This document shows, in pieces, positions 44,309 through 52,653 of a stretch of 64,000 bases of DNA. The stretch is taken from contig NZ_JAELXT010000006.1 in the NCBI RefSeq assembly GCF_016427565.1, forward strand, positions 1 through 64,000. The letters are read 5' to 3'. Origin of the DNA: Microvirga splendida. Its GTDB lineage: Bacteria; Pseudomonadota; Alphaproteobacteria; Rhizobiales; Beijerinckiaceae. A program made the position numbers and the translations under genes. Position 1 is the first letter of the stretch, and each line of letters opens with the position of its first letter. Below the pieces are notes generated by a model. That model was not told the DNA's origin, ran no database searches, and worked only from the letters and a program-made list of their open reading frames with translations.

Positions 44309-44704
44309 TCAGGCCGCGCTGCTTGTCTTGAACGGAGGAATGCGGGCGACCACACCTTTGCGGAACGCCTCGGGCCGCTCGCGCCACGGCACGAGGCCGT
44401 CGGAGGTCGCCGCATAGCGGCGCAGCCCATCGAGAATGGTCTCGACCGAGGTGTCGGCGCTCAGGTCGCCATAGATGTAGGTCCAGCGTCCCGGACTGGA
44501 GACCGCGATGGTGCAGGGCCGCTTGCAGACCGAGAGGCACTCGACCGGCTCCACGCGCACCTTCGGTGCGTCGGGCTGGCTCAGAGCCTCGATGAGAGAC
44601 CGGTGAAGGATCGCACCGGGCCGGAGCGCCTTGTCGTCCGGGCCACCCGCCTGACGGCAGGTGACGCAGACATGCAGGCAGATCTCCTCAGGGGATGAGG
44701 TCAT
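44309..44704 (-). CDS. DUF1636 putative iron-sulfur protein of the cobalamin operon
   Basis: A 131-residue protein of the DUF1636 type. CVTCRQAG near the N-terminus and VECLSVCKRPCTIAV near residue 75 place cysteines much as in thioredoxin-like [2Fe-2S] ferredoxins. The family is found with cobW and B12-regulated genes; an electron-transfer or metal-sensing role is inferred. It lies between hupE and cobW with gaps of 19 and 26 bases, downstream of the cobalamin riboswitch. ATG 44704 was chosen over the longer open frame. Confidence 0.8.
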   Translation of the reverse strand: MTSSPEEICLHVCVTCRQAGGPDDKALRPGAILHRSLIEALSQPDAPKVRVEPVECLSVCKRPCTIAVSSPGRWTYIYGDLSADTSVETILDGLRRYAATSDGLVPWRERPEAFRKGVVARIPPFKTSSAA

Positions 44705-44723
44705 CGCTTGTGAGCCGATCCGC

Positions 44724-45347
44724 TCAGGCGAAGGCCGGCAGGGCCAGGGCCGCGACGCCCGTGACGGCAACCGCGACACCGGCGAGCCGCAGGGCGGGAG
44801 CGGCGAGCGCGCCGTTCGCCAGGGAGCGGGCAGCGTAAGCCACGCCCGTGGTCAGCGCGGTCTGAACCGCCACGAGACCGACGAGATAGGCGGCGAGCGG
44901 GGTGGCTTCCGCCCCGATGATGGCCTCGCCGAGCGCATAGCCGTGAACCGCACCGCCGGCAGCGAACAGAATCGCGATCAGGGCGTAGGGCAGGGTGGTG
45001 CGGATGGTCGCCGCAAGGCCGATGGCGACGACGCTGAGCGCCACCAGGGCTTCCGCATAGGGCAGACTGGCGCTCATCAGGTGCAGGCCGACGCCGGCCG
45101 CCATGGCGACCATCCAGAAGGCCGGAAGGGTGAGGCCACGGGCAAAGCGCGAGGCGACGAGACCGACGCCCACGAGGGCGGCGAGGTGATCGAGACCGAT
45201 GACCGGATGGCCGAGGCCCGAGAGCAGGCCCTGGGACAGGGTGGCCGGAATCATGCCGCCCATGGGATGGTGGGCCAGCGCCGGCGTCGCGGCGGCGAGG
45301 CCGGCGAGCGTCAGGGCGAGGAGGTGGGTCTTGGTCGCAATCGTCAT
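44724..45347 (-). CDS. hupE: HupE/UreJ-family transporter, probable cobalt importer
   Basis: A 207-residue protein with a signal peptide (LLALTLAGLAAATPALA), then HHPMGGMIPATLSQGLLSGLGHPVIGLDHLAALVGVGL with the family's histidines, and six membrane segments. HupE/UreJ proteins move nickel or cobalt; position directly behind a cobalamin riboswitch points to cobalt. GGAGAGAACG precedes the ATG, and that ribosome binding site can pair with an upstream TCTCC, giving a route for translational control. Confidence 0.88.
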   Translation of the reverse strand: MTIATKTHLLALTLAGLAAATPALAHHPMGGMIPATLSQGLLSGLGHPVIGLDHLAALVGVGLVASRFARGLTLPAFWMVAMAAGVGLHLMSASLPYAEALVALSVVAIGLAATIRTTLPYALIAILFAAGGAVHGYALGEAIIGAEATPLAAYLVGLVAVQTALTTGVAYAARSLANGALAAPALRLAGVAVAVTGVAALALPAFA

Positions 45348-45352
45348 CGTTC

Positions 45353-45366
45353 TCTCCGTCGGGAGA
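45353..45366 (-). promoter_or_regulatory. Shine-Dalgarno-sequestering hairpin ahead of hupE
   Basis: On the minus strand TCTCC, a CGAC loop and GGAGA form a five-pair hairpin whose right arm is the hupE ribosome binding site, six bases before the ATG. It lies between the riboswitch aptamer and the gene, where an expression platform is expected. Seen by eye; folding energy was not computed. Confidence 0.55.
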
Positions 45367-45478
45367 CTCAGAGTTAGAGTCTATTGAGCTTCCACGGACG
45401 GAACCGAATGACGAAGGGTCACTCGACTACGGTCACCGCTGGCTCACCCCGTCCAGCAGACCCGATAGAAGCAAAGGC

Positions 45479-45655
45479 TGACGGCAGGTCTCCTGGCTTG
45501 CGGGTCGATGCTGTTCGCTGCCGCCTTCCCGGGGTTGGATCCCAGTGGCATTTGGAGCGTAGGCTCGCCGCTTACAGTTGCGGGGGCAGCCGCGGTGTCT
45601 CACCGCATTCCCTTTTCACCCCGTTGCCGGGGCACCGTCGGTTTCATGCTTATCC
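45479..45655 (-). promoter_or_regulatory. Cobalamin (B12) riboswitch
   Basis: The minus strand holds the conserved aptamer blocks in order: GACGGTGCC near the 5' end, GGTGAAAAGGGAATGCGGTG, then GGCTGCCCCCGCAACTGTAA (the B12 box with its CCCCCGCAACTGTAA core), CCAGTG-like CCACTGG, GGGAAGGCGGC, and GCAAGCCAGGAGACCTGCC at the 3' end. The downstream gene on this strand is hupE at 45347, followed by the cobW-cobN-cobG-cobH-cobI-cobJ run. Bound adenosylcobalamin would lower expression of cobalt uptake and ring synthesis. Confidence 0.95.
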
Positions 45656-45758
45656 GGCCAGGGGGGATGTTTCAAGCCTGGGCATCGCGATGGGCTGGCC
45701 TTGAAATCCGGTCCTGGCCTGTTCATGGTGCGGCCCTTCCACAGGAAAGCAGGCCCGG

Positions 45759-46364
45759 ATGTCCCAGGACGAAGAGGCGCGCCACCGCGCCAAGATGATC
45801 AAGCGCAAGGAAGTGCAGGACCGGGAGGTCGCCTCCAAGACCGTCGAGAAGGGGCTGCTCATCGTCCACACCGGTCCCGGCAAGGGCAAGTCGACGGCGG
45901 CCTTCGGCCTCATGCTGCGGGCCCTCGGGCGCGGGTTCCAGGTCGGCGTGGTGCAGTTCATCAAGGGCGCCTGGGAGACCGGCGAGCGCATGGCGCTGGA
46001 CCGGTTCTCCGATCAGGTCGAGTGGCACACCATGGGCGAGGGCTTCACCTGGGAGACGCAGGACCGCACCCGCGACGTGGCGGCGGCCGAGCGCGCCTGG
46101 GCCAAGGTCAAGGAGCTGATGGCCCGCGAGGACATCCGCCTCCTGGTGCTGGATGAGCTCAACATCGCGCTGCGCTACGAGTACCTGGACCTGGCCGAGG
46201 TGGTCGAAACCCTGAGGCAGCGCCGGCCCGATCTCCACATCGTGGTCACCGGGCGCAACGCCAAGCCGGAGCTGGTCGAGGCGGCCGATCTCGTGACCGA
46301 GATGACCCTGGTGAAGCACCACTTCGCCGCCGGCGTGAAGGCCCAGGAAGGCGTGGAGTTCTAG
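45759..46364 (+). CDS. cobO: Cob(I)yrinic acid a,c-diamide adenosyltransferase
   Basis: A 201-residue CobA/CobO-type adenosyltransferase with P-loop HTGPGKGKSTAAFGLMLRALGRG, VGVVQFIKGAWETGE, WETQDRTRDVAAAERAW and LLVLDELNIALRY. It transfers the adenosyl group from ATP to cob(I)yrinate diamide. AGGAAAGCAGG precedes ATG 45759. It is divergent from the riboswitch-controlled operon and is followed directly by cobQ (stop 46364, next start 46365). Confidence 0.93.
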   Translation: MSQDEEARHRAKMIKRKEVQDREVASKTVEKGLLIVHTGPGKGKSTAAFGLMLRALGRGFQVGVVQFIKGAWETGERMALDRFSDQVEWHTMGEGFTWETQDRTRDVAAAERAWAKVKELMAREDIRLLVLDELNIALRYEYLDLAEVVETLRQRRPDLHIVVTGRNAKPELVEAADLVTEMTLVKHHFAAGVKAQEGVEF

Positions 46365-47822
46365 ATGCGCGCGCTGATGGTGCAGGGCACCGGCTCCAAT
46401 GTGGGCAAGTCGCTCCTGGTAGCCGGCCTGTGCCGGGTCTTTGCGCGCAGGGGCCTGAGGGTCCGGCCGTTCAAGCCGCAGAACATGTCGAACAACGCCG
46501 CCGTCACGGCCGATGGCGGCGAGATCGGCCGCGCCCAGGCGCTGCAGGCGCGCGCCGCGGGCGTGGCTCCCAGCGTCCACATGAACCCGGTGCTGCTGAA
46601 GCCCCAAAGCGAGATCGGCTCTCAAGTTGTGGTGCAGGGCCGCGTGGTCGGCACGGCGAAGGCGCGCGAATACCAGTCCTGGAAGCCGCGCCTCATGGAA
46701 GCGGTGCTCGACAGCTTCGGGCGGCTCTCGAACGAGGCCGACCTCGTGCTCGTCGAGGGGGCAGGCTCGGCGTCGGAGGTCAACTTGAGGGCCGGCGACA
46801 TCGCCAATATGGGCTTCGCCCGCGCGGCAAACGTGCCGGTGGTGCTCGTGGGCGATATCGACCGGGGCGGCGTGATCGCAAGCCTTGTCGGCACCAAGGC
46901 GGTGCTTGATGAGGCGGATGCCGCCATGATCCGCGGCTTTATCGTCAACCGCTTCCGCGGTGATCCGGCCCTGTTCGACAGCGGTATGCAGTTTGTGGCG
47001 GAGCGTACCGGCTGGCCGGCGCTCGGCCTCGTGCCGCACTTTGCCGATGCGGCCCGCCTTCCGGCGGAGGACGGCTTGGGACTGCGGCGCGAGGGCCGCA
47101 AGGGCTCGGTCGTGATCGCCGTGCCGGTGACGCCCTGGATTTCCAATTTCGACGATCTCGATCCCCTGCGCGAGGAACCGGGCGTGGAGGTCGTTCTGGT
47201 CGAACCCGGCCAGCCGCTGCCAGCGGACGCGGCGCTCGTCCTCTTGCCGGGCTCCAAGACCACCATCGACGATCTTCTCTTCACCCGCCGGCAGGGCTGG
47301 GACATCGACCTTAAGGCGCATGTGCGCCGGGGCGGGCGGGTCCTCGGCCTCTGCGGCGGCTATCAGATGCTGGGGAGCCGGATCGAGGATCCGTACGGCA
47401 TCGAAGGGGAGGCGGGCCGCACCATCGAGGGGCTCGGGCTTCTCGACGTATCGACCACGCTCACGGCGAAGAAGCGCCTGGAAGCCGTAACCGGCACGAC
47501 GATTCCCGATGGAGCGCCGCTCTCGGGCTACGAGATGCATATCGGCGAGACATCGGGACCCGATGCGTTGCAGCGGCCCTTCGCGCGTTTGGCCAACGGC
47601 CAGGCGGACGGCGCCGTCTCGGCGGATGGCCGCGTGACCGGCACCTATGTGCATGGCCTGTTCGCGGACGACCGGCAGCGGGCGCGCTGGCTCGAATTGC
47701 TCGGAGCCGAGACGAGCGATCTCGCCTACGAGGCGCTCGTCGACGACATCCTCGACCGCTTCGCCGATCACCTCGAAGCGCATCTCGACTGCGAGCGTCT
47801 GCTGGCGATCAGCGCGCGATGA
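46365..47822 (+). CDS. cobQ: Cobyric acid synthase (glutamine-hydrolysing)
   Basis: A 485-residue enzyme that amidates side chains b, d, e and g of adenosylcobyrinate diamide. The N-terminal ATPase domain has [20 protein letters not shown] and [14 protein letters not shown], with [18 protein letters not shown] further on. The amidotransferase domain has the catalytic cysteine in [12 protein letters not shown] and the histidine in YVHGLFADD. Its 3' end overlaps convergent cobD by 14 bases. Confidence 0.94.
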   Translation: MRALMVQGTGSNVGKSLLVAGLCRVFARRGLRVRPFKPQNMSNNAAVTADGGEIGRAQALQARAAGVAPSVHMNPVLLKPQSEIGSQVVVQGRVVGTAKAREYQSWKPRLMEAVLDSFGRLSNEADLVLVEGAGSASEVNLRAGDIANMGFARAANVPVVLVGDIDRGGVIASLVGTKAVLDEADAAMIRGFIVNRFRGDPALFDSGMQFVAERTGWPALGLVPHFADAARLPAEDGLGLRREGRKGSVVIAVPVTPWISNFDDLDPLREEPGVEVVLVEPGQPLPADAALVLLPGSKTTIDDLLFTRRQGWDIDLKAHVRRGGRVLGLCGGYQMLGSRIEDPYGIEGEAGRTIEGLGLLDVSTTLTAKKRLEAVTGTTIPDGAPLSGYEMHIGETSGPDALQRPFARLANGQADGAVSADGRVTGTYVHGLFADDRQRARWLELLGAETSDLAYEALVDDILDRFADHLEAHLDCERLLAISAR

Positions 47823-48795
47823 TCCACGCCAGCAGCGCCGATCCCGCAGCAAGTCCGAAGAGCAGCGCGCAGGCCGTGCGGTAGAGCGCAAGCGCCCGGT
47901 CGATGTCGTCGGCCGTTGCCTCCGCGCGCCCGTCGCCCATCCAGCGGTCCTTGACGCGCACCTCGCCATAGACGCGCGGTCCTGCCAGGCGCAGGCCCAG
48001 CGCTCCCGCCATCGCAGCCTCGGGCCAGCCCGCATTGGGCGAGCGGTGATGTGCAGCATCACGGCGGACGGCCTGCCATGCGCCCGGCGCCGATGCTCCC
48101 CGATGCAGCGCTGCCGCCATGATGATGAGAAGGGCCGTGAGGCGCGAGGCAGGCAGGTTCACGAGATCGTCGAAGCGCGCCGCCGCCCACCCGAAAGCCT
48201 CGTGCCGTGGGGTGCGGTGGCCGATCATGCTGTCGGCGGTGTTCGCGGCCTTGTAGAGCACCGCGCCCGGCAGGCCGCCGAGCCCGAGCCAGAAGGCGGG
48301 CGCCACGATGCCGTCGGAGAAATTCTCCGCCAGGCTCTCGATGGCCGCGCGGGAGACGCCCGCCTCGTCGAGGCTCTGCGGATTGCGTCCGACGATCATC
48401 GAGACGGCGGCGCGGCCACCATCAATCCCGCCCTCGTGCAGACCTTTCGACACGGCTGCCACATGCTCGTGCAGGCTGCGCTGGGCGATGAGGCTGCTGG
48501 CGAGGATCGCCAGGAGAAGAATGCCGATGAGATCGAACGGCTGGAGGAGCGCACTCAACGCCCAGGCCGTCAGCCCCGTCACGGTGAGGAGAGCCAGCAG
48601 GGCCAGGATGCCGGCGCCGCGCCGTTGCCGGAAGGACCAGTCCTCCCGGTTCAGGCTTCCGTCCAACCTCTTGATCAGCCGTCCGATCCAGGTGACGGGA
48701 TGGCCGATCGCCGTGTAAAGGCGGTTGGGATAGCCGACAGCCGCCTCGATTGCGAGGGCGAGGCTTAAGATCAGCAGGCTGTCGGAGAGGGCCAT
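47809..48795 (-). CDS. cobD: Adenosylcobinamide-phosphate synthase (CbiB/CobD)
   Basis: A 328-residue membrane enzyme that joins adenosylcobyric acid to (R)-1-amino-2-propanol or its phosphate. [30 protein letters not shown] opens the protein as in Cbi[36 protein letters not shown] and [30 protein letters not shown] are the strongest family blocks. Several membrane segments are evident. Named cobD by Pseudomonas denitrificans usage, equal to cbiB of Salmonella. It begins only 11 bases from divergent cobC. Confidence 0.92.
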   Translation of the reverse strand: MALSDSLLILSLALAIEAAVGYPNRLYTAIGHPVTWIGRLIKRLDGSLNREDWSFRQRRGAGILALLALLTVTGLTAWALSALLQPFDLIGILLLAILASSLIAQRSLHEHVAAVSKGLHEGGIDGGRAAVSMIVGRNPQSLDEAGVSRAAIESLAENFSDGIVAPAFWLGLGGLPGAVLYKAANTADSMIGHRTPRHEAFGWAAARFDDLVNLPASRLTALLIIMAAALHRGASAPGAWQAVRRDAAHHRSPNAGWPEAAMAGALGLRLAGPRVYGEVRVKDRWMGDGRAEATADDIDRALALYRTACALLFGLAAGSALLAWIIAR

Positions 48796-48806
48796 GGGTG
48801 AACGGG

Positions 48807-49811
48807 ATGAGTGAGGCGCGGATCTGGCACGGGGGCGATCTGGACGAGGCCCGGCGGCTGTTTCCGCGGGCGCCCGAGCCGTGGATCGACCTGTCGACGG
48901 GGATCAACCCCATAGCCTATCCGGTGCCTCCCTTGCCAGCCTCCCTGTTCGAGCGGCTGCCGTCGCCTGCCGATCACCGGGATCTCGAAACCGCCGCCGC
49001 CGAGGCCTATGGAGCGACTGATGCCGCCATGGTGGTTGCGGCGCCCGGAACGCAGGTTCTGATCAGCCTGCTCCCGCATCTGCGCGCGCGGTCCCGCGTG
49101 GCCGTTCTCGGGCCGACCTATGCGGAGCATGCCCATGCCTGGCGCAAGGCCGGGCATGAGGTGGTGGAGGCCGAGGCTCAAGGCCAGCTCGGCGGCGCCG
49201 ATGTGGCAATCGTGGTCAACCCCAACAATCCCGACGGCCGTCTCATCGACCGCGAGGCCCTGCTTCGCCTCGCCGAGGAACTGCGCGCACGAGGCGGCTG
49301 GCTCGTGGTGGACGAAGCCTTCGCCGATTTCGATCCGCGCGAGAGCCTTGTGCCTGCGCTCCCGTGCAACGCGATTGTCCTGCGTTCCTTCGGCAAGACC
49401 TATGGGCTTGCGGGCATTCGGATCGGATTCGCGGTGGCGTCCCGTGCAATTGCCGCGAGCTTAAGATCGACGCTCGGCCCCTGGGCCGTCTCGGGACCCG
49501 CCGTCGCGATAGGCCGCAAGGCTCTCCGCGACCGGAGGTGGCTCGATGCGGCCCGGGCCGCCCGGGCTGCCGATGCCCGCCGTCTGGATGCGCTTTTGAA
49601 ACCTGTCGCCGAGACACCTCTTTGCGGCACGATCCTCTATCGCCTGCTGCCGAGCCGCCATGCGCCCGATCTTTTCCGGCATCTCGGAGAGCATGGCATC
49701 TGGGTGCGCCGCTTCCAGGCCGATCCGGCCCTTCTGAGGTTCGGATTGCCCGGATTGCCGGCGGACTGGCGGCGGCTCGAGAATGCGCTGGCGCTCTTCC
49801 GTTCGAGGTAA
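48807..49811 (+). CDS. cobC: L-threonine-O-3-phosphate decarboxylase-type aminotransferase
   Basis: A 334-residue PLP enzyme of fold type I that supplies the aminopropanol phosphate of the nucleotide loop. WHGGDLDEARRLFPRAPEPWIDLSTGINPIAYP is the family opening; NPNNPDGRLIDREAL binds the cofactor ring, and the Schiff-base lysine is in LRSFGKTYGLAGIRIGF. It is named cobC by Pseudomonas denitrificans usage (cobD of Salmonella). ATG 48807 lies 11 bases from the cobD start on the other strand, so its promoter must lie within the cobD coding region. Confidence 0.92.
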   Translation: MSEARIWHGGDLDEARRLFPRAPEPWIDLSTGINPIAYPVPPLPASLFERLPSPADHRDLETAAAEAYGATDAAMVVAAPGTQVLISLLPHLRARSRVAVLGPTYAEHAHAWRKAGHEVVEAEAQGQLGGADVAIVVNPNNPDGRLIDREALLRLAEELRARGGWLVVDEAFADFDPRESLVPALPCNAIVLRSFGKTYGLAGIRIGFAVASRAIAASLRSTLGPWAVSGPAVAIGRKALRDRRWLDAARAARAADARRLDALLKPVAETPLCGTILYRLLPSRHAPDLFRHLGEHGIWVRRFQADPALLRFGLPGLPADWRRLENALALFRSR

Positions 49812-49841
49812 CGCAGAGGTCTCCACCAGCTCCAAAAAGAA

Positions 49842-49876
49842 AAGCCGCGCCCAGCTGTTATGCTGGTTCGCGGCTT
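49842..49876 (+). terminator. Hairpin downstream of cobC
   Basis: Stem AAGCCGCG / CGCGGCTT with an inner CCAGC / GCTGG stem. There is no long T-run, so terminator function is probable but not certain. Confidence 0.5.
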
Positions 49877-50348
49877 GAACCGTGCCTGCCCCCCGCAGCA
49901 CGGTAGTCTGTTGAAAATATGCTTGGTGAACGTTCGTATAATCAACGTCTTTCAATAAGGAAATCTATAGGCGGATTTCCCGTGCAAATGGAATAGTGGA
50001 AATTACGTAGACTTCAAAGGTCAAGCTTGCGCCCGAGTGCGAGATGCGGGCCGCTTAAGCTTAGCCTTTCGTCGGATTCGGCCTGGCGACGGCAAGCCTA
50101 AACCTTTCTGTTGCACGGATTTTCGTCCCATCCATCTGCGCGCTCGCGGGCATTTTCCAGAAGTTGAGCCGGTCGCGGAGCGCGCCTGGATGGCGCTATG
50201 CCTGCCGTTGCGCAAAGTGTCGCAACTCTTCGAAAGGAGAGGGCTAAATTGGACCTGAGCCGCAGTTCGGGGGCGGCGGTGCGCCTGTGGCGAGCCCTCC
50301 CGTCGCAAGCTTGCCTCGCGGCGCGGCATGGGGAGGAGGTCGGAGTCG
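49877..50348. other. Intergenic region without a recognisable gene
   Basis: About 470 bases. Open frames here are short, lack ribosome binding sites and have no recognisable content. No tRNA or riboswitch pattern is visible. Confidence 0.5.
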
Positions 50349-50603
50349 CTAGCGCCTCAGGCGCTTGGCGTTGGCGCGAACCTTCTTGCGATATCCCTTG
50401 ACGACCTTATGGGCAGAGCCGCCCGCCGCGATGATCGCTGCGGCCTCGGTAAAGGCCGTGATCTTCTCCGTCACCATGAGCAGGTTCTCCGTAGGAGATC
50501 CCTGGCCCATGGCGGCCTGCGACAGGCGGGTCCAGATCACCAGCTGAGCCTCGGCGGCGAGCATCGTGGTGTCTGTGGCAAGCTTCATCCAGGGAATGAG
50601 CAT
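50349..50603 (-). CDS. Small hypothetical helical protein
   Basis: An 84-residue protein from ATG 50603, with AGGAG five bases upstream. The sequence is amphipathic-helical (MLIPWMKLATDTTMLAAEAQ at the start, ITAFTEAAAIIAAGGSA in the middle) and ends in a very basic tail, KKVRANAKRLRR. This recalls short phasin-like proteins, but the match is too weak to name it. Function unknown. Confidence 0.6.
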   Translation of the reverse strand: MLIPWMKLATDTTMLAAEAQLVIWTRLSQAAMGQGSPTENLLMVTEKITAFTEAAAIIAAGGSAHKVVKGYRKKVRANAKRLRR

Positions 50604-50745
50604 CGAAACTCCTGAGGCGCCCGTACAGGACGGGAACGCCGAGCCTGAGTATCCGATCCACGCATTTGCGCAAATAGGCATGCGCTAAGCGGATGCCGAC
50701 GTTCAGGGGCCGCCCGGCACGATGCAGCACGGCCCCTGTAAGAAC

Positions 50746-51069
50746 CTAGTTGTTGCTGGCCCAGCTGGATACCGCCGTCTCGGGATCCTTGCCCGGGCGA
50801 ACCACGACCGGCATCGGTGCCGGAGGCTCGGCCCGCGTCATGCAGTCCCGCATGTGCTCGCGGCGGGCTTCCTTGATGATCCGCCTGTAGTCCTGGCTGG
50901 ACTTGTTCTTGGTTCGATGGATTAGCCGGGTCTCCTTGTAGCACGCGAACCAGCGCGCTCTCCCTTCCGGGGTAGAGGCCCATCCTCCCGTCTGAGCGAA
51001 AGCACTTCCACAGAAGAGGGTTGCTGCGGCAAAGACATACAAAGCTGAAAAACGCATATCGGTGCTCAT
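50746..51069 (-). CDS. Hypothetical secreted protein
   Basis: A 107-residue protein with a signal peptide (MRFSALYVFAAATLFCGSAFA) cleaved before QTGGW. The mature region is basic, with two cysteines (WFACYK, MRDCMT) about 30 residues apart that could pair in the periplasm. No family is recognised. ATG 51057 (MRFSAL) is the start expected from the signal peptide; ATG 51069 is also in frame. Confidence 0.6.
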   Translation of the reverse strand: MSTDMRFSALYVFAAATLFCGSAFAQTGGWASTPEGRARWFACYKETRLIHRTKNKSSQDYRRIIKEARREHMRDCMTRAEPPAPMPVVVRPGKDPETAVSSWASNN

Positions 51070-51657
51070 GTTGCGAGTATCGGCTCACTTCATGAGGAAT
51101 AACCGCTTCCGGCCCCTAACGTCTCAGCGGTAGGGCTAGGGCAAAAGGATATCTACCTTTGCGTCGTCCTAAGATGGGAATAAATGAAGCCTCGAGGCTG
51201 CGTGCGAGGGGCAGTCAGGCTTCAGGGCAGCTGGCAGCAGATCAGGAATGCCGTCAACGCGGCCACGAGGGCCGTCGCCATCAGGCCCCTGTCGACAGGG
51301 TCGTCGGGCACCGCTTTGCGATTCAGCACTCGCCTGATCACAGCCAGCTCTCGATGAGATGAACACAGGAGGGTCTAGGTGGGGCAGGGCGACCCGGCGT
51401 CAACCTCGTTCCATACGCGACTAACGACTGATGTTCCGCTTTCTCGGACCGGCTGTTTGGGGCGTCGAAGATCGGTCGTTCTTACCTCAGCCATCCAATC
51501 CGACGCCGCAGGGCGGCGTTCTGCCGAGCCCGGCGTCAGGATGACGCACCTTTGCACGTGGTCGGCCATGTTTCGGGCTAAGTGCTGACGGACAGATCAG
51601 GAAAGCTGGGGCATTGCGGTTAGCGCAGGTGCATCTTCTTTCAAGCGGTATCCCTTT
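51070..51657. other. Intergenic region without a recognisable gene
   Basis: About 590 bases. Several short open frames overlap each other on both strands, none with a ribosome binding site or recognisable protein. I see no RNA gene. Confidence 0.5.
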
Positions 51658-51682
51658 GGAACTGTCCAAATGACCTATCGTT
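51658..51682 (+). promoter_or_regulatory. Sigma-EcfG (general stress response) promoter
   Basis: GGAAC at 51658-51662 and CGTT at 51679-51682 with a 16-base spacer, the EcfG consensus and the same spacing as the promoter at 17722. It lies about 90 bases ahead of the small gene at 51774. Confidence 0.65.
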
Positions 51683-51773
51683 TACCCCAGGTGAGGTATA
51701 CCCGTGACCGTGCGGCGGCGATCCCCGATTCGAGCCGTGCCATGGTGGATCACGAACGTGAGACGAGGCAGTG

Positions 51774-52148
51774 ATGGAGCTGGAGAAGATCAAAGAGGCT
51801 GTGACGGCCGCCACACGTGACGAGGAGCTGGCGACGGCGACCTGCTACGAGGTTGAGGCCTATGCCAAGCTCTGGCCCTTCGTTTTCCTGGTCAATGACT
51901 GGGACGTCTGGAACGGAAGCAAGAGAGCGCTCAAGCTTCAGGTCGTTCGCTGGCTCGAGGACGAGGGTGCGCCTTACGACTTCTTCCAGATTCGCTCCGG
52001 CTTTGGCCTGATGGGGTTCAGGGATCAGGAAATCGCCCAAAAGTTCGAGCGGCGCTGGTCGGCTCCAGCGCAGGCCGCACCGGCCTCGAACGGGGACTGG
52101 AACCCGCACCCGCTCAAGAGCACGTTCGAGCCCGTTTACGCCAACTAG
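51774..52148 (+). CDS. Hypothetical protein under a stress-sigma promoter
   Basis: A 124-residue soluble protein, MELEKIKEAVTAATRDEELA at the start, with aromatic-rich middle segments (AKLWPFVFLVNDWDVWNGSK, EGAPYDFFQIRSGFGLMGF) and a disordered tail. No family is recognised. GAGG lies six bases before ATG 51774, favouring it over GTG 51771. The EcfG-type promoter at 51658 places it in the general stress regulon by inference. It is the last intact gene before the island boundary. Confidence 0.65.
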   Translation: MELEKIKEAVTAATRDEELATATCYEVEAYAKLWPFVFLVNDWDVWNGSKRALKLQVVRWLEDEGAPYDFFQIRSGFGLMGFRDQEIAQKFERRWSAPAQAAPASNGDWNPHPLKSTFEPVYAN

Positions 52149-52283
52149 ACAGGTTTTCGAAGCAGCATTCCCGATCAGGCGCTAACCGCCACATTGCGGA
52201 TGGCGGGGGTGTCGCGGACATGCCCTGATGGAGGGTTCGAACCTGCGGGAGAGGGGATGGCGCTAAGCTCTGAAAGAGCAGGG

Positions 52284-52341
52284 TGGCTGGGGGACCTGGA
52301 TTCGAACCAAGACTAACGGAGTCAGAGTCCGCTGTTCTGCC
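52284..52341 (-). tRNA. tRNA-Gln(CTG) 3' fragment, probable attachment-site scar
   Basis: The minus strand reads GGCAGAACAGCGGACTCTGA and on through the T arm to TCCCCCAGCCA. The anticodon arm (GCGGA / TCCGT around loop CTCTGAC, anticodon CTG), the T arm (CTTGG / CCAGG around TTCGAAT) and the encoded CCA are intact. The 5' acceptor strand TGGGGGA and most of the D arm are missing; the sequence before GGCAGAAC is unrelated. A 3'-only tRNA copy is what integration into the 3' end of a tRNA gene leaves at the element's distal end, so this marks an island border, with the island on the higher-coordinate side. Confidence 0.8.
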
Positions 52342-52653
52342 TTGGGGCTGTCCCGTGAAAACCCTCGTTTTAGGCCATTTCTGATTTCGGTCCGCTGTTC
52401 TAAGCGCCGAAGCTCGGGTTTTCGTATCACCTACATATCACATAGCGGAAATCCACAGCTCATTAAATGTGGGACACCGATTTCCCTAAAAAGGGAGCAT
52501 CGGCGCGAGGAGAGGACATATGATGGCGGACGCCCCGGGGGGAACGGGGACACCCTGACCGTGGAACCGTCGGGCGCAAGATTCCAGACGACCCCTCACT
52601 CCAATTCCGCCGGCGATGCAACAATGAAACTCCAAACCAATCTGGAGGCATCC
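52342..52653. other. Island-edge region without a recognisable gene
   Basis: About 310 bases directly inside the attachment scar. GTCCGCTGTTCT from the tRNA fragment (52327-52338) recurs at 52390-52401. Otherwise only very short frames are seen. Confidence 0.45.

Noticed and set aside
45481..45650. Riboswitch acting on cobO on the plus strand
   Set aside because: The conserved aptamer blocks read 5' to 3' only on the minus strand, toward hupE.
50021..50329. 102-codon minus-strand frame
   Set aside because: No ribosome binding site; Arg/Ser/Pro-rich shadow-like composition; no recognisable content.
52284..52355. A complete, functional tRNA-Gln gene
   Set aside because: The 5' acceptor strand TGGGGGA and the D stem cannot be found next to the 3' half, so it cannot fold into a full tRNA.
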